Program-made: the position numbers and the translations under genes | In this document: piece by piece, positions 17,929-26,205 of the stretch | How the letters are laid out: each line of letters starts with the position of its first letter | Position numbering within the stretch: the stretch's first letter is position 1 | The notes under the pieces: generated by a model | What the model was told of the DNA's origin: nothing | Database searches by the model: none | What the model saw: only the letters and a program-made list of their open reading frames with translations | Origin: TMED108 sp964386795 | Lineage (GTDB): Bacteria > Fidelibacterota > Marinisomatia > Marinisomatales > TCS55 | DNA: 39,654 nucleotides | Assembly (NCBI GenBank): GCA_964386795.1 | Contig: CAYLUE010000011.1 | Span: 1-39,654 of the forward strand | Reading direction: 5' to 3'

Positions 17929-19641
17929 TTAACCTTTTTGACTTTGTGGTAAGAAATCATTTTTGTGATTAGGAACGCTATATTCATACGGGCCTCGATA
18001 TACAGTAGGAACTTTTTCAAAATTACCATGTCCTAGCGGTGGTGATGTTGTATCAGTCCAATCAATAGTCGTCGCACCCCAGGGATTTGATTCACCGGTT
18101 TTTTTAGATCGAAGACTAATTATCATGTTTACGATAAAGAACAGCTGAGCAACACCTAATAACCATGCAGAAATTGTCATAAATTCATTTAAATGAATTA
18201 CTCCGGCAGCATGCGCATAAGTTTCTCCCCCATCATTCATTCTTCTTGAAAGCCCTGCTAGTCCTTGAATAAACATAGGCATAAAGACGCCGTTCATAAA
18301 TATAAATGAAAAATAAAAATGCAGTTTTCCAAGGGTTTCATTCGTTCGTTTTCCTGTAATTTTTGGAAACCAATAATAAATTCCTGCAAATAAGGCAAAA
18401 ATTGTTCCTGGTGCTACTACATAGTGAAAATGACCAATTACATAATAAGTATCATGAAGATGTATGTCAGCTGCTGCCAAACCAAGGGGAAGGCCAGTTA
18501 ATCCACCAATTCCAAACATTGGCAAAAAGCCAAGAGCGAACAGCATCGGAGTATTAAATCTGATTGAACCACCCCAAAGTGAAAGCAATAGCGCGGTTAA
18601 AATCACAACAGAAGGGATTGATATAATCATTGTTGTTGTTTGAAAGAACGCTCCGATTGTAGTGCCCATACCAGTAAGGTACATGTGATGGGCCCAGACT
18701 ATAAATGACATAAAGCCTAAAAATACCATCGCATACACCAATGATCGATAACCTTTGATAGGCTTTCTTGTATTGTTAGCAATCACTTCAGTAACAATAC
18801 CAAAAGCAGGAAGAATTAATACATATACTTCAGGGTGTGCTAAAAACCAGAATAAGTGCTGCCAAAGCAAGGGGCTGCCACCGCCTGCGTAAGTACCACC
18901 ACCACTTACTACTAATCCGCTAGGCATAAAGAAACTTGTTCCAGCTAAGCGATCCATCAATTGGAGTACACCCGCGGCTTCCAATGGAGGAAATGCTAAA
19001 AGTAATAAAAAGGCTGTAATAAACTGAGTCCATACAAAAATAGGTAATTTCATCCAGGTCATTCCATCAGCGCGTAGCTGAATAACAGTTACTAATATAT
19101 TAACTGATCCTAATAATGAAGATGTTATCAACATAACCATTCCCCATAACCAGACGGTTTGACCCATTGTTGCAATATTTGATAAAGGAGGATATGAAGT
19201 CCATCCAGAATTTGCTGCTCCACCTGGTACAAAAAACCCAATTACCATAATGACCGATCCTAAGAAATACATCCAATAGGATGCGGCATTAAGCTTAGGG
19301 AAGGCCATATCGATTGCCCCAATTTGCAATGGAACAAAATAGTTTCCAAATGCACCAAAAGCTAAGGGAACTACACCTAAAAATATCATTATTGTTCCAT
19401 GCATTGCACCCATAGAATTATATGTTTCAGGAGGAAGAGCCCCATCTGGACCTAACAGGCTTCCAATCAATGGGATTGGTGTGCCAGGGTAGGCAATCTG
19501 ATACCGCATGATAGAAATAAGAACAAATCCAAATAGAAGCCAAATCAGAGCGGTAATTCCATATTGAATCCCAATTACTTTGTGGTCCGTTGACCAAATA
19601 TATTTAGACCAAAAACTCTGCTTATGATGTCCTTCGCTCAT
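17929..19641 (-). CDS. coxA: Cytochrome c oxidase subunit I (haem-copper oxidase)
   Basis: This 570-residue, 12-helix protein reduces oxygen to water and pumps protons. Haem and copper ligands are visible: MHGTIMIF (low-spin haem), AHPEVY (CuB histidine, D-channel glutamate and cross-linked tyrosine), WAHHMYLTGM (CuB) and DTYYVIGHFHYV. The D-channel aspartate is present in GAIDMAFPKLN. The lysine that defines the K channel in A-type oxidases falls on isoleucine in SIPSVVILTALL by gapless alignment with the bovine segment. It leads the operon. AAAGGT upstream of ATG is a usable ribosome-binding site. Confidence 0.97.
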   Translation of the reverse strand: MSEGHHKQSFWSKYIWSTDHKVIGIQYGITALIWLLFGFVLISIMRYQIAYPGTPIPLIGSLLGPDGALPPETYNSMGAMHGTIMIFLGVVPLAFGAFGNYFVPLQIGAIDMAFPKLNAASYWMYFLGSVIMVIGFFVPGGAANSGWTSYPPLSNIATMGQTVWLWGMVMLITSSLLGSVNILVTVIQLRADGMTWMKLPIFVWTQFITAFLLLLAFPPLEAAGVLQLMDRLAGTSFFMPSGLVVSGGGTYAGGGSPLLWQHLFWFLAHPEVYVLILPAFGIVTEVIANNTRKPIKGYRSLVYAMVFLGFMSFIVWAHHMYLTGMGTTIGAFFQTTTMIISIPSVVILTALLLSLWGGSIRFNTPMLFALGFLPMFGIGGLTGLPLGLAAADIHLHDTYYVIGHFHYVVAPGTIFALFAGIYYWFPKITGKRTNETLGKLHFYFSFIFMNGVFMPMFIQGLAGLSRRMNDGGETYAHAAGVIHLNEFMTISAWLLGVAQLFFIVNMIISLRSKKTGESNPWGATTIDWTDTTSPPLGHGNFEKVPTVYRGPYEYSVPNHKNDFLPQSQKG

Positions 19642-19703
19642 GAATTACCTTTAATCATATTTATTATACTTAGGGGCTATCGTGTTATATATTTTCGAGT
19701 TCA

Positions 19704-19738
19704 ATTATAATATAACTAAATAAAATTTACGGTTTCAA
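19704..19738 (-). promoter_or_regulatory. Possible coxA operon promoter
   Basis: On the minus strand TTGAAA (19733-19738) is followed after 18 nt by TATATT (19709-19714), with an overlapping TATAAT at 19704-19709. It lies about 65 bp upstream of coxA in the 221-bp divergent spacer. AT-rich sequence makes such matches easy to find by chance. Confidence 0.3.
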
Positions 19739-19803
19739 TGAAGTATCTACAAAGTTGATTTTACTAAATTTTTATTATGCTTTAGTTTGTTGTTTTAGTT
19801 TTG

Positions 19804-19831
19804 TTACTTTATCTAAATTTAATTATATAAT
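19804..19831 (+). promoter_or_regulatory. Possible promoter of the cupredoxin-like gene
   Basis: TATAAT at 19826-19831 lies 31 bp before the ATG at 19863. A weak upstream element, TTACTT (19804-19809), is 16 nt away. GGAGAAATA directly before the ATG is a good ribosome-binding site. The rest of the 19642-19862 spacer is AT-rich with no repeat or structure I can name. Confidence 0.35.
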
Positions 19832-19862
19832 ACAGTTAATATTTTAATCATTCGGAGAAATA

Positions 19863-20573
19863 ATGAACAAAATTATCGTCAATATTTTAGCCATCTCTTT
19901 AGGGGCAAATATTTTATATGCAGGAGAAGTTAAAGGTAGCGTGAAATATGTAGGCAAACCACCAAAGTCGAAACGCTTAAGAATGGATGCTGATCCTGTT
20001 TGTGCGGCTTCTCATCAAGAAGCTGCAAAAGCTGAATCTTTTGTAGTTGACGCAAAGGGAAACCTTGCTAATGTTATCGTTTATCTTAAGAATGTTAAAT
20101 ACAATGGAAAAGCTCCAGCAGAAGCAAAAACGCTCGACCAGGCAGGTTGTGTTTATACTCCTCACGTACTAGGTGTTCAAGCGGGTCAGCCAATTAAGAT
20201 TCTTAATAGTGATGCTACTATGCATAACATTCATGGTTTACCAAAAGTAAATAGAGAATTTAATTTTGGCATGCCTAAAACATTGAAAGAGAAGTCTGTG
20301 ACTTTTGATAAAGCAGAAGATGTATTTGTGGTAAAATGCGATGTACATCCATGGATGAAAAGCTATACACAGGTGTTTGATCATCCATATTTTTCTGTGA
20401 CTGATAAAAGTGGAAATTTTAGTATTCCCAATGTCCCTGATGGAACTTATGAAATTGTAGCATGGCAGGAAAAATTTGGAAGCAAAAGAACTCTTTCTCA
20501 AAGAGTGACTGTTAAATCCGGTAAAGCAGAAGTTAACTTTGAATTCACTCAGCCAAAGAAAAAGAAGAAATAA
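19863..20573 (+). CDS. Periplasmic cupredoxin-like protein with carboxypeptidase-regulatory-like C domain
   Basis: The 236-residue protein has a signal peptide with predicted cleavage after NILYA. The first half resembles methylamine-utilisation/plastocyanin-like cupredoxins. Copper-ligand candidates are H121 and H124 in MHNIHGLP and C159, H162 and M165 in CDVHPWM. The last 60 residues (SVTDKSGNFSIPNVPDGTYE) form a carboxypeptidase-regulatory-like beta domain, and a lysine-rich end follows. It is divergent from coxA and converges on the octahaem cytochrome gene, with a terminator between. A soluble electron carrier or copper carrier between the two complexes is plausible, but this is inference. 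Confidence 0.85.
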   Translation: MNKIIVNILAISLGANILYAGEVKGSVKYVGKPPKSKRLRMDADPVCAASHQEAAKAESFVVDAKGNLANVIVYLKNVKYNGKAPAEAKTLDQAGCVYTPHVLGVQAGQPIKILNSDATMHNIHGLPKVNREFNFGMPKTLKEKSVTFDKAEDVFVVKCDVHPWMKSYTQVFDHPYFSVTDKSGNFSIPNVPDGTYEIVAWQEKFGSKRTLSQRVTVKSGKAEVNFEFTQPKKKKK

Positions 20574-20597
20574 TCTACTCAATCAATTATACTAAAT

Positions 20598-20626
20598 AAA
20601 AAAGCCTCGTTACTCGAGGCTTTTTT
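20598..20626. terminator. Bidirectional intrinsic terminator
   Basis: A perfect 12-bp inverted repeat, AAAAAAGCCTCG (20598-20609) and CGAGGCTTTTTT (20615-20626), encloses a 5-nt loop. It gives a GC-containing stem with a T-run on either strand. It lies between the convergent cupredoxin-like gene (ends 20573) and the octahaem cytochrome gene (ends 20654), so it can stop both transcripts. Confidence 0.93.
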
Positions 20627-20653
20627 ATTATAACAATCTATTTAGAAATTATA

Positions 20654-23600
20654 TTACCAATCATCATCTCCCCATTCATCATCTTCTTCAATAATAAATC
20701 CATATCCTTCAGAATTAATATGACGTCTTACTATATCTGATACATCCTTCTTTCCGCCCATACCCCACATCCAATCTATAAGCGCCTTATAAAGCAGCGT
20801 GCTGTCAGTGCTAATTTTAGCAACATCCCTACCCCAAACCTCTCTAATTGAATTTATCGGTTCTTCGGTTGGTATATATGGCGCAGGCATTTTGGTTCCA
20901 GGCATTACGTCTTGAGGGTTAATAAACCATTCTACCAGCCATTCGGGTCGCAAACGTTCCTTAGTTAGTGTTAAATTTGGTGCCCAGGTTAAAGCTGCCT
21001 GTTTTGGTTTTTCTGAACCGTAAAAATGGCAATTATTACACGCACCCATTTCAGCAACTCTCGCTCCTGCTTTAAATGAAGAGGAATTCATAACAAATTG
21101 ATGGGCATCTTCATATTTTAAATCTTGACCGTCTTTGTATTGAAAATAAGATATAACTTTATTCCACTCTTCATCCGTATAGTCAAAACTTGGCATTCTT
21201 ACTTGCAGGTGAGGTCTCACCATACTAATATCTTTAAACCAATCAAGCAGCCATTGAGGTTGTGTTTTTCTTCCTTGAGTATTTAATAATGGTGGGCTGA
21301 AACTTTGCACCATACTCATATCTTCAGAATTTGTCTGATCAGCAACTACCTTGATCCATTCGGCTACTGATGGCCAAATTGCTCCACCTTCATCATCTAG
21401 CTTATGACAACCAAGGCAATTATTTGTATGTATGAATTGCTCTCCATTAGCAATAGCTAAATACATTGGTGATTTCTCTGGAAGCTTAGTCTGAGGAATT
21501 TCATCTTTTACTAGACCCATAATTAAAGTCACAAGGGACTCTATCTCTTTATCTTCTAATCCAAAGTGTGGCATTCTAGACTTTTCAAGAGGTTTTAACT
21601 CTTTAATTCCAACCGAATGGTCTTCATTGGGAATTAAATCAAATTTTTCTGGTTGATCGATTTTATTATAAAACCAATCCCATTTAGTATGGGGTATTTC
21701 ATCATGCCAAAACCCAAAATCTAACTTTGAAATGAGCTTGCTTCCTTCATGATTGAGAGCAATCCCTATTGGTTTTTTATCTTCAAATCCTTGAATATTA
21801 TGACAGGAGTAACATCCATAATGACCAATTAAGTTCTTACCAGAATAAACAAGTTTTTTCTTTATTGACATATCTTTAAGTAGATTTTTTACCTGAATGG
21901 TTGAATTTAATTGGGATAAAAAGTCAGATGATATTTCATTCAAGATATTTTCATTAACTGAAGGAACGGGCGTAGAGTCAAATTTTTCATTTTTATCAAC
22001 TATTAAGTAGCTAGCAATATCACTTGCCTCTTGATCAGTCAAGCGCAGATTAGGCATCTTTGTTCCAGGGTGATAGCTATAAGGGTTTTTCAACCAATTG
22101 AATAACCATTTTGCGCTTGTTTTAGAACCAATGCCTATTAGGTTTGGTCCCTGTTCTTTTCTTAGGTTTTGTAAAGATGGTTCATAGCTTGGGTCTGCTT
22201 CAGGTTGAATTTGGTGACAGCCCATACAGCCAAGAGATGAAACTAATAATGCGCCATTTTCTGGATCACCGCTTTTATTATTGCGCTTTTCATATTTAGA
22301 GGATTGGGCAAATAAATATTCAGTCATCGCCAAGACTTCTTGTTCGGTTCTAAGTAAATCCTTGGGGCTACTGTTATTTCCTTTCTTAAAGAAATGAGGC
22401 ATCCAGGTATTATGGCGAAATGCTCGAGGCTCCATAATCCAGCGATATGTCCAATCTTTAGTAGTTTTTGATGCAACTTTATATAAACTAGGGCCTGCTT
22501 TAGGATAATCTTCTCCCCACCGATCCATGCTGTGACAAGTATAACATCCAGCTTTCTCAAAAGTTGACATTCCAAGACTAAGTTTTTCAGCACCCTTAAT
22601 TGGCATATTGTCGCTATGACATTTGAAACAGCCAGCCTCTGCGTATTGCGTTGGTAGCATTTTATTGCCCCAATAATGCAAGGCTTCCCAGCCATACTTA
22701 TCATGCCAGTCTTTAGCTTGCTCTTCATTTTTTGGCATATGACCTGCAGAAATAAAATCTGTACCCCTTCCTCGCCCTGCATGACAAGTTGTACATCCAT
22801 ATTCGCTTGTTGGGTGAGGTGAATTTCCCCCTACAAACTCTTCTAGCCTTGGGTGGGTGGTATATGGTTGAGGCGCGTCTTCAAATCCTTTTTTATCAAT
22901 ACCCATATGACAAGTTATGCATCTATCTACTTTAGGCATGCCCATATACACAAGATCATCCTCAAGGTCATTTACCACTGTCTGTTTTACTTCATAGTAG
23001 GGATCAATAAAGTCTACGACAGGAACGTCTCGAACGATATTGGCTATTTTATTGGCAAAACTCATTGCTTCAGGATCTAATTTTGACAACTGCCTTTCTA
23101 ATAGTTGCTTTTCACTATCAATGGCATATAGCGCGTCATTAGTTTGCTTGATGAATGAATTGATTACTTTCAATTCCTGATCAAGGCTATCAACTAGGGA
23201 CTGATTTTTTTCAGCAATTAAAAATGCGGTATCTGTTTTTTTCTTAAGTCTGCTGTAAGTCTTTTTTGCTTTTTCAAGATCGCCATGTCCGAATTGAGAT
23301 TCTTCTAAAGCATATTTTGCCGCATCGAAGTCCGCCTTAGCAAATTGATAATCTTGATTTGACTCATAAAGAACAGCATCTAAATTATTGATTTGCACTT
23401 GAATTCTTTCAACCTTATCAGATTGATTTACTAGTTCAATTTGTCTTTTTTCTAATTCATCTAATAGATTTTGATAGTCAGAATTTTCAGAAAGAATTAA
23501 TTCTTGACTAGTTAGCTTCTGCTTAACATTTTCAATCTCCAATTTTCTAAATTCATACTGATACTTTTTCCATGGCCGATTATAGTCATCTGCAAATGTA

Positions 23601-23695
23601 ATAATCCAAAAAGCGGTAAACAGTAAACTGGATATAGCAAACCACTTATTGAGTTTCAATACATTATAATATCTTTCTTCTTGGTTAATCGGCAT
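20654..23695 (-). CDS. Membrane-anchored octahaem cytochrome c of the bc complex operon
   Basis: The 1013-residue protein has one N-terminal helix (about 17-35), a long charged coiled-coil-like region (about 45-205), and eight CXXCH haem sites starting at residues 259, 301, 356, 384, 490, 628, 760 and 886. Sites 4-8 are each followed by a candidate methionine ligand (WMPHFF, TKMPNLR, RMPHFGL, RMPSFDY, TKMPAPY), so they look like tandem class-I cytochrome c modules. Sites 1-3 lack this and may be bis-histidine. It follows cytochrome b (C part) by 11 bp and no cytochrome c1 or f is seen, so it likely takes electrons from the Rieske protein. The end, EEDDEWGDDDW, matches that of CoxB. No close named family is known to me. 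Confidence 0.88.
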   Translation of the reverse strand: MPINQEERYYNVLKLNKWFAISSLLFTAFWIITFADDYNRPWKKYQYEFRKLEIENVKQKLTSQELILSENSDYQNLLDELEKRQIELVNQSDKVERIQVQINNLDAVLYESNQDYQFAKADFDAAKYALEESQFGHGDLEKAKKTYSRLKKKTDTAFLIAEKNQSLVDSLDQELKVINSFIKQTNDALYAIDSEKQLLERQLSKLDPEAMSFANKIANIVRDVPVVDFIDPYYEVKQTVVNDLEDDLVYMGMPKVDRCITCHMGIDKKGFEDAPQPYTTHPRLEEFVGGNSPHPTSEYGCTTCHAGRGRGTDFISAGHMPKNEEQAKDWHDKYGWEALHYWGNKMLPTQYAEAGCFKCHSDNMPIKGAEKLSLGMSTFEKAGCYTCHSMDRWGEDYPKAGPSLYKVASKTTKDWTYRWIMEPRAFRHNTWMPHFFKKGNNSSPKDLLRTEQEVLAMTEYLFAQSSKYEKRNNKSGDPENGALLVSSLGCMGCHQIQPEADPSYEPSLQNLRKEQGPNLIGIGSKTSAKWLFNWLKNPYSYHPGTKMPNLRLTDQEASDIASYLIVDKNEKFDSTPVPSVNENILNEISSDFLSQLNSTIQVKNLLKDMSIKKKLVYSGKNLIGHYGCYSCHNIQGFEDKKPIGIALNHEGSKLISKLDFGFWHDEIPHTKWDWFYNKIDQPEKFDLIPNEDHSVGIKELKPLEKSRMPHFGLEDKEIESLVTLIMGLVKDEIPQTKLPEKSPMYLAIANGEQFIHTNNCLGCHKLDDEGGAIWPSVAEWIKVVADQTNSEDMSMVQSFSPPLLNTQGRKTQPQWLLDWFKDISMVRPHLQVRMPSFDYTDEEWNKVISYFQYKDGQDLKYEDAHQFVMNSSSFKAGARVAEMGACNNCHFYGSEKPKQAALTWAPNLTLTKERLRPEWLVEWFINPQDVMPGTKMPAPYIPTEEPINSIREVWGRDVAKISTDSTLLYKALIDWMWGMGGKKDVSDIVRRHINSEGYGFIIEEDDEWGDDDW

Positions 23696-23706
23696 ATATC
23701 AATAAA

Positions 23707-24825
23707 TTAAAAATTGAAAAAGAACTCAGGCATCGAAATAATATATTTTAGGTTAAAGAACCAGCGGAGATACATTTTAATAGGCAGCAACGCACCAAAA
23801 AGCATCAACACTACAAAAATAGTATATCTAGCGCTACCTAGTCTATCGTAAAAACTTTTCAATAGCGTCTTTGCAAACAAAGGAGGTAACACAGCAAAAA
23901 TAATAAATACTATAAAAAGGCCTGGCGCTTCTCTCAGTAAAATATTAGATGGTAGGCCAGTATTAAACCATTTAACATAAAAAAGTTCGGATAGGTTAAC
24001 ATTGGTTAGAGCTTCAAGCCTATGGGGGTCCCAATACTCAAATGGGCCAAAAAATCCCCAATTCGGACCTCTTAAAAACGTACCAATAACGATTAAAACA
24101 TTCCACAATACAAGCCATCCAAAAAGATAGATCGAAACAGAAAGCATCCTGTTTTTGTAGCTAAAATAACCAGAACCATTTGGATCAGAATCAATATAAG
24201 GGATTGCCATTAAACCAATAATAATAAATGTAGGTAACACAACACCAGCATACCATGGATCAAAATATACAAGCATTTCTTGTAGGCCTAAAAAATACCA
24301 AGGAGCTTTTGCTGGGTTTGGAGATTCGGATGGATTAGCTGGCTGTTCTAATGGAGCCGGCAGTCCAATAGACCATATCAACATGAATGCAGAAAATAAA
24401 ATCAACGAGATAAGCTCTACATAAACTAAATCTGGCCAAACGAGTACCTTGTCATTGGGTGCTTCATAATGCTCATCAACAGGTTTTCCTTGATCAATAA
24501 GTTTGTCGTTTTTATATGCCTGGTGCATACTTAACCAGGTAAAAAATATCAATAAAATAATGAGGCCTGATATTGGAACATTATCAGGTTTTAAAACAAT
24601 TTTCTTAAAATTATCATCACCAAGTCCAAATATAAAAAAGGCAATCGTAACTGACGTCATTACAATTAAACCTTTCATTGTCCATAGCTTATCTAATCCA
24701 AGTTTTTTGTGGATTCTATAAAACCAATTTGAAGGTGGAAAAATAAAAGGAAATCCTACAATAACCGCAGTAACCAGTATAGTAGGATTAGAAATATAAT
24801 TGATTAGTGACTTAAAACCTTCCAT
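23707..24825 (-). CDS. Cytochrome b, C-terminal subunit (b6f subunit IV-like, extended)
   Basis: The 372-residue protein has about eight hydrophobic helices. The quinol-site loop reads SPNPAKAPWYFLGLQEMLVY, so the PEWY motif of bc1/b6f is APWY here (about 174-177) and the usual glutamate is missing at that position. It is more than twice the length of b6f subunit IV, with added helices at both ends. It lies 5 bp after the cytochrome b N part and 11 bp before the octahaem gene. It should complete the quinol oxidation site in the membrane. Confidence 0.88.
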   Translation of the reverse strand: MEGFKSLINYISNPTILVTAVIVGFPFIFPPSNWFYRIHKKLGLDKLWTMKGLIVMTSVTIAFFIFGLGDDNFKKIVLKPDNVPISGLIILLIFFTWLSMHQAYKNDKLIDQGKPVDEHYEAPNDKVLVWPDLVYVELISLILFSAFMLIWSIGLPAPLEQPANPSESPNPAKAPWYFLGLQEMLVYFDPWYAGVVLPTFIIIGLMAIPYIDSDPNGSGYFSYKNRMLSVSIYLFGWLVLWNVLIVIGTFLRGPNWGFFGPFEYWDPHRLEALTNVNLSELFYVKWFNTGLPSNILLREAPGLFIVFIIFAVLPPLFAKTLLKSFYDRLGSARYTIFVVLMLFGALLPIKMYLRWFFNLKYIISMPEFFFNF

Positions 24826-24830
24826 AGCAG

Positions 24831-25619
24831 CTACACTGGGGTAGAGATACCTCCGTCCTTACGTATTCTCCAAAAATGAACAGCCATGAATATCATAATA
24901 ATAAATGGCAACCCTATACAATGAAGAACGTAAAATCTTAACAGCGTTGCTTCACCTAAAAATCTACCGCCAATTAATCCAAACCTTGCGTCACTTGCCT
25001 TGGTAATAAAATTGATATCTCCAATAGCAAGCAATGATGACCCTGGACCTTCGGCTCCCAGAAAAGGGGTTGCTCCTGCCATATTTGAGCCCACCGCAAT
25101 AGCCCATATTGCTAATTGGTCCCAAGGAAGCAAGTATCCGGTAAAACTTAATAATAATGTCAAAACAAGCAGAATTACACCAACAGCCCAATTAAACTCT
25201 CTAGGTGGTTTGTATGATCCTGTCATAAATACTCTAAACATATGCAACCATACAGTGATGACCATAGCATGCGCGCCCCATCTATGAATTTCTCGCATTA
25301 TTCCAAATGGAACCTGTTCAGTCAAATCCATAATATCAGTATAAGCGTATTCAATCGTGGGTCTATAATAGAACATCAATAATATTCCAGAAATTGTCAA
25401 TATTAGAAAAATAAAAAACGACAATCCTCCCATGCACCAAGTGAATTTGAGCTTAACAGCATGTTTAGGTAGTCGAACGGGATGCAAATGAAGAAATACA
25501 GAGTTTAGTACAATCATCATTCGCTGACGTCTGGTTTTTGGAGTACCTCCACCTCTGAAGATAGATTTCCAAATTTGACCTTGAGCTATTCTTTCAAATA
25601 TATTTTTCTTATCAGACAT
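24831..25619 (-). CDS. Cytochrome b, N-terminal subunit (b6-type)
   Basis: The 262-residue protein has four core helices with the four haem b ligands H112 and H126 (spacing 14) and H233 and H248 (spacing 15). The 15-residue spacing is that of cytochrome b6 rather than bc1. C62 in FTWCMGGLSFF aligns with the cysteine of b6 that binds the extra c-type haem. YYRPT, HRWGAH and PWDQLAIWA are typical. It receives electrons from quinol and starts 1 bp after the Rieske stop. An N-terminal extension of about 30 residues is basic. Confidence 0.93.
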   Translation of the reverse strand: MSDKKNIFERIAQGQIWKSIFRGGGTPKTRRQRMMIVLNSVFLHLHPVRLPKHAVKLKFTWCMGGLSFFIFLILTISGILLMFYYRPTIEYAYTDIMDLTEQVPFGIMREIHRWGAHAMVITVWLHMFRVFMTGSYKPPREFNWAVGVILLVLTLLLSFTGYLLPWDQLAIWAIAVGSNMAGATPFLGAEGPGSSLLAIGDINFITKASDARFGLIGGRFLGEATLLRFYVLHCIGLPFIIMIFMAVHFWRIRKDGGISTPV

Positions 25620-25620
25620 A

Positions 25621-26193
25621 TTATACCTTCAAAAATGATTCTGGATCATTCCATTGACCTTTTTCCTGTTGATATTTTTGCGTCTTATCAACAATGATTT
25701 GCCCATCATCGGCAAGAGTTATCTTAAATCTTTCTAAAGGCCTTGGCGCTGGACCTTCAAAATGAATACCGGTAACACGAAAACCGCTTCCATGGCAGGG
25801 ACATTTAAATTTTCTTGCAGAAGGTTGCCAATTTGGGGTACAGCCCAAATGAGTACAGGTGGTTGATAATACATAAATCCCTTCATCATTTCTTACCATC
25901 CAAACTCCATATTTTTCTTTCCATCTAAGATCAACTTCACCAACTGTATAATCATCAGGATATCCAGCTCTAAATGTTTGGACTGGCTCAAAAAGGACAT
26001 TAGGAAAGAAGAATCTAAGCATCATAGTAAAAAACCCACCAGTAGCAGCAACAAATGCAATCCAACCCAAAGAAAGCCAAGAAAAAAATGTACGGCGATC
26101 TACAATAGATTCATTTTCAACCTTATTCAATGCTGCAGGCGGTGGAGATTTTGGGCTTATTGTCGAAGTTTTTTTATTTGATTTTTCTAACAT
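25621..26193 (-). CDS. Rieske iron-sulphur protein
   Basis: The 190-residue protein has an N-terminal helix preceded by DRRTFFSWL, a Tat-like twin-arginine signal anchor. The 2Fe-2S site is complete: CTHLGC (C113, H115, C118) and CPCHGSGF (C131, C133, H134), with the disulphide pair C118 and C133. It transfers electrons from quinol to cytochrome c, here presumably the octahaem protein. The gene starts 12 bp after the HEAT-repeat protein stop and 1 bp before cytochrome b. Confidence 0.96.
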   Translation of the reverse strand: MLEKSNKKTSTISPKSPPPAALNKVENESIVDRRTFFSWLSLGWIAFVAATGGFFTMMLRFFFPNVLFEPVQTFRAGYPDDYTVGEVDLRWKEKYGVWMVRNDEGIYVLSTTCTHLGCTPNWQPSARKFKCPCHGSGFRVTGIHFEGPAPRPLERFKITLADDGQIIVDKTQKYQQEKGQWNDPESFLKV

Positions 26194-26205
26194 CTATGTA
26201 AACAC

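Noticed and set aside
22324..22800. 158-codon minus-strand frame inside the octahaem gene
   Set aside because: It lies in another frame of a gene with eight in-frame CXXCH sites, and has no recognisable domain.
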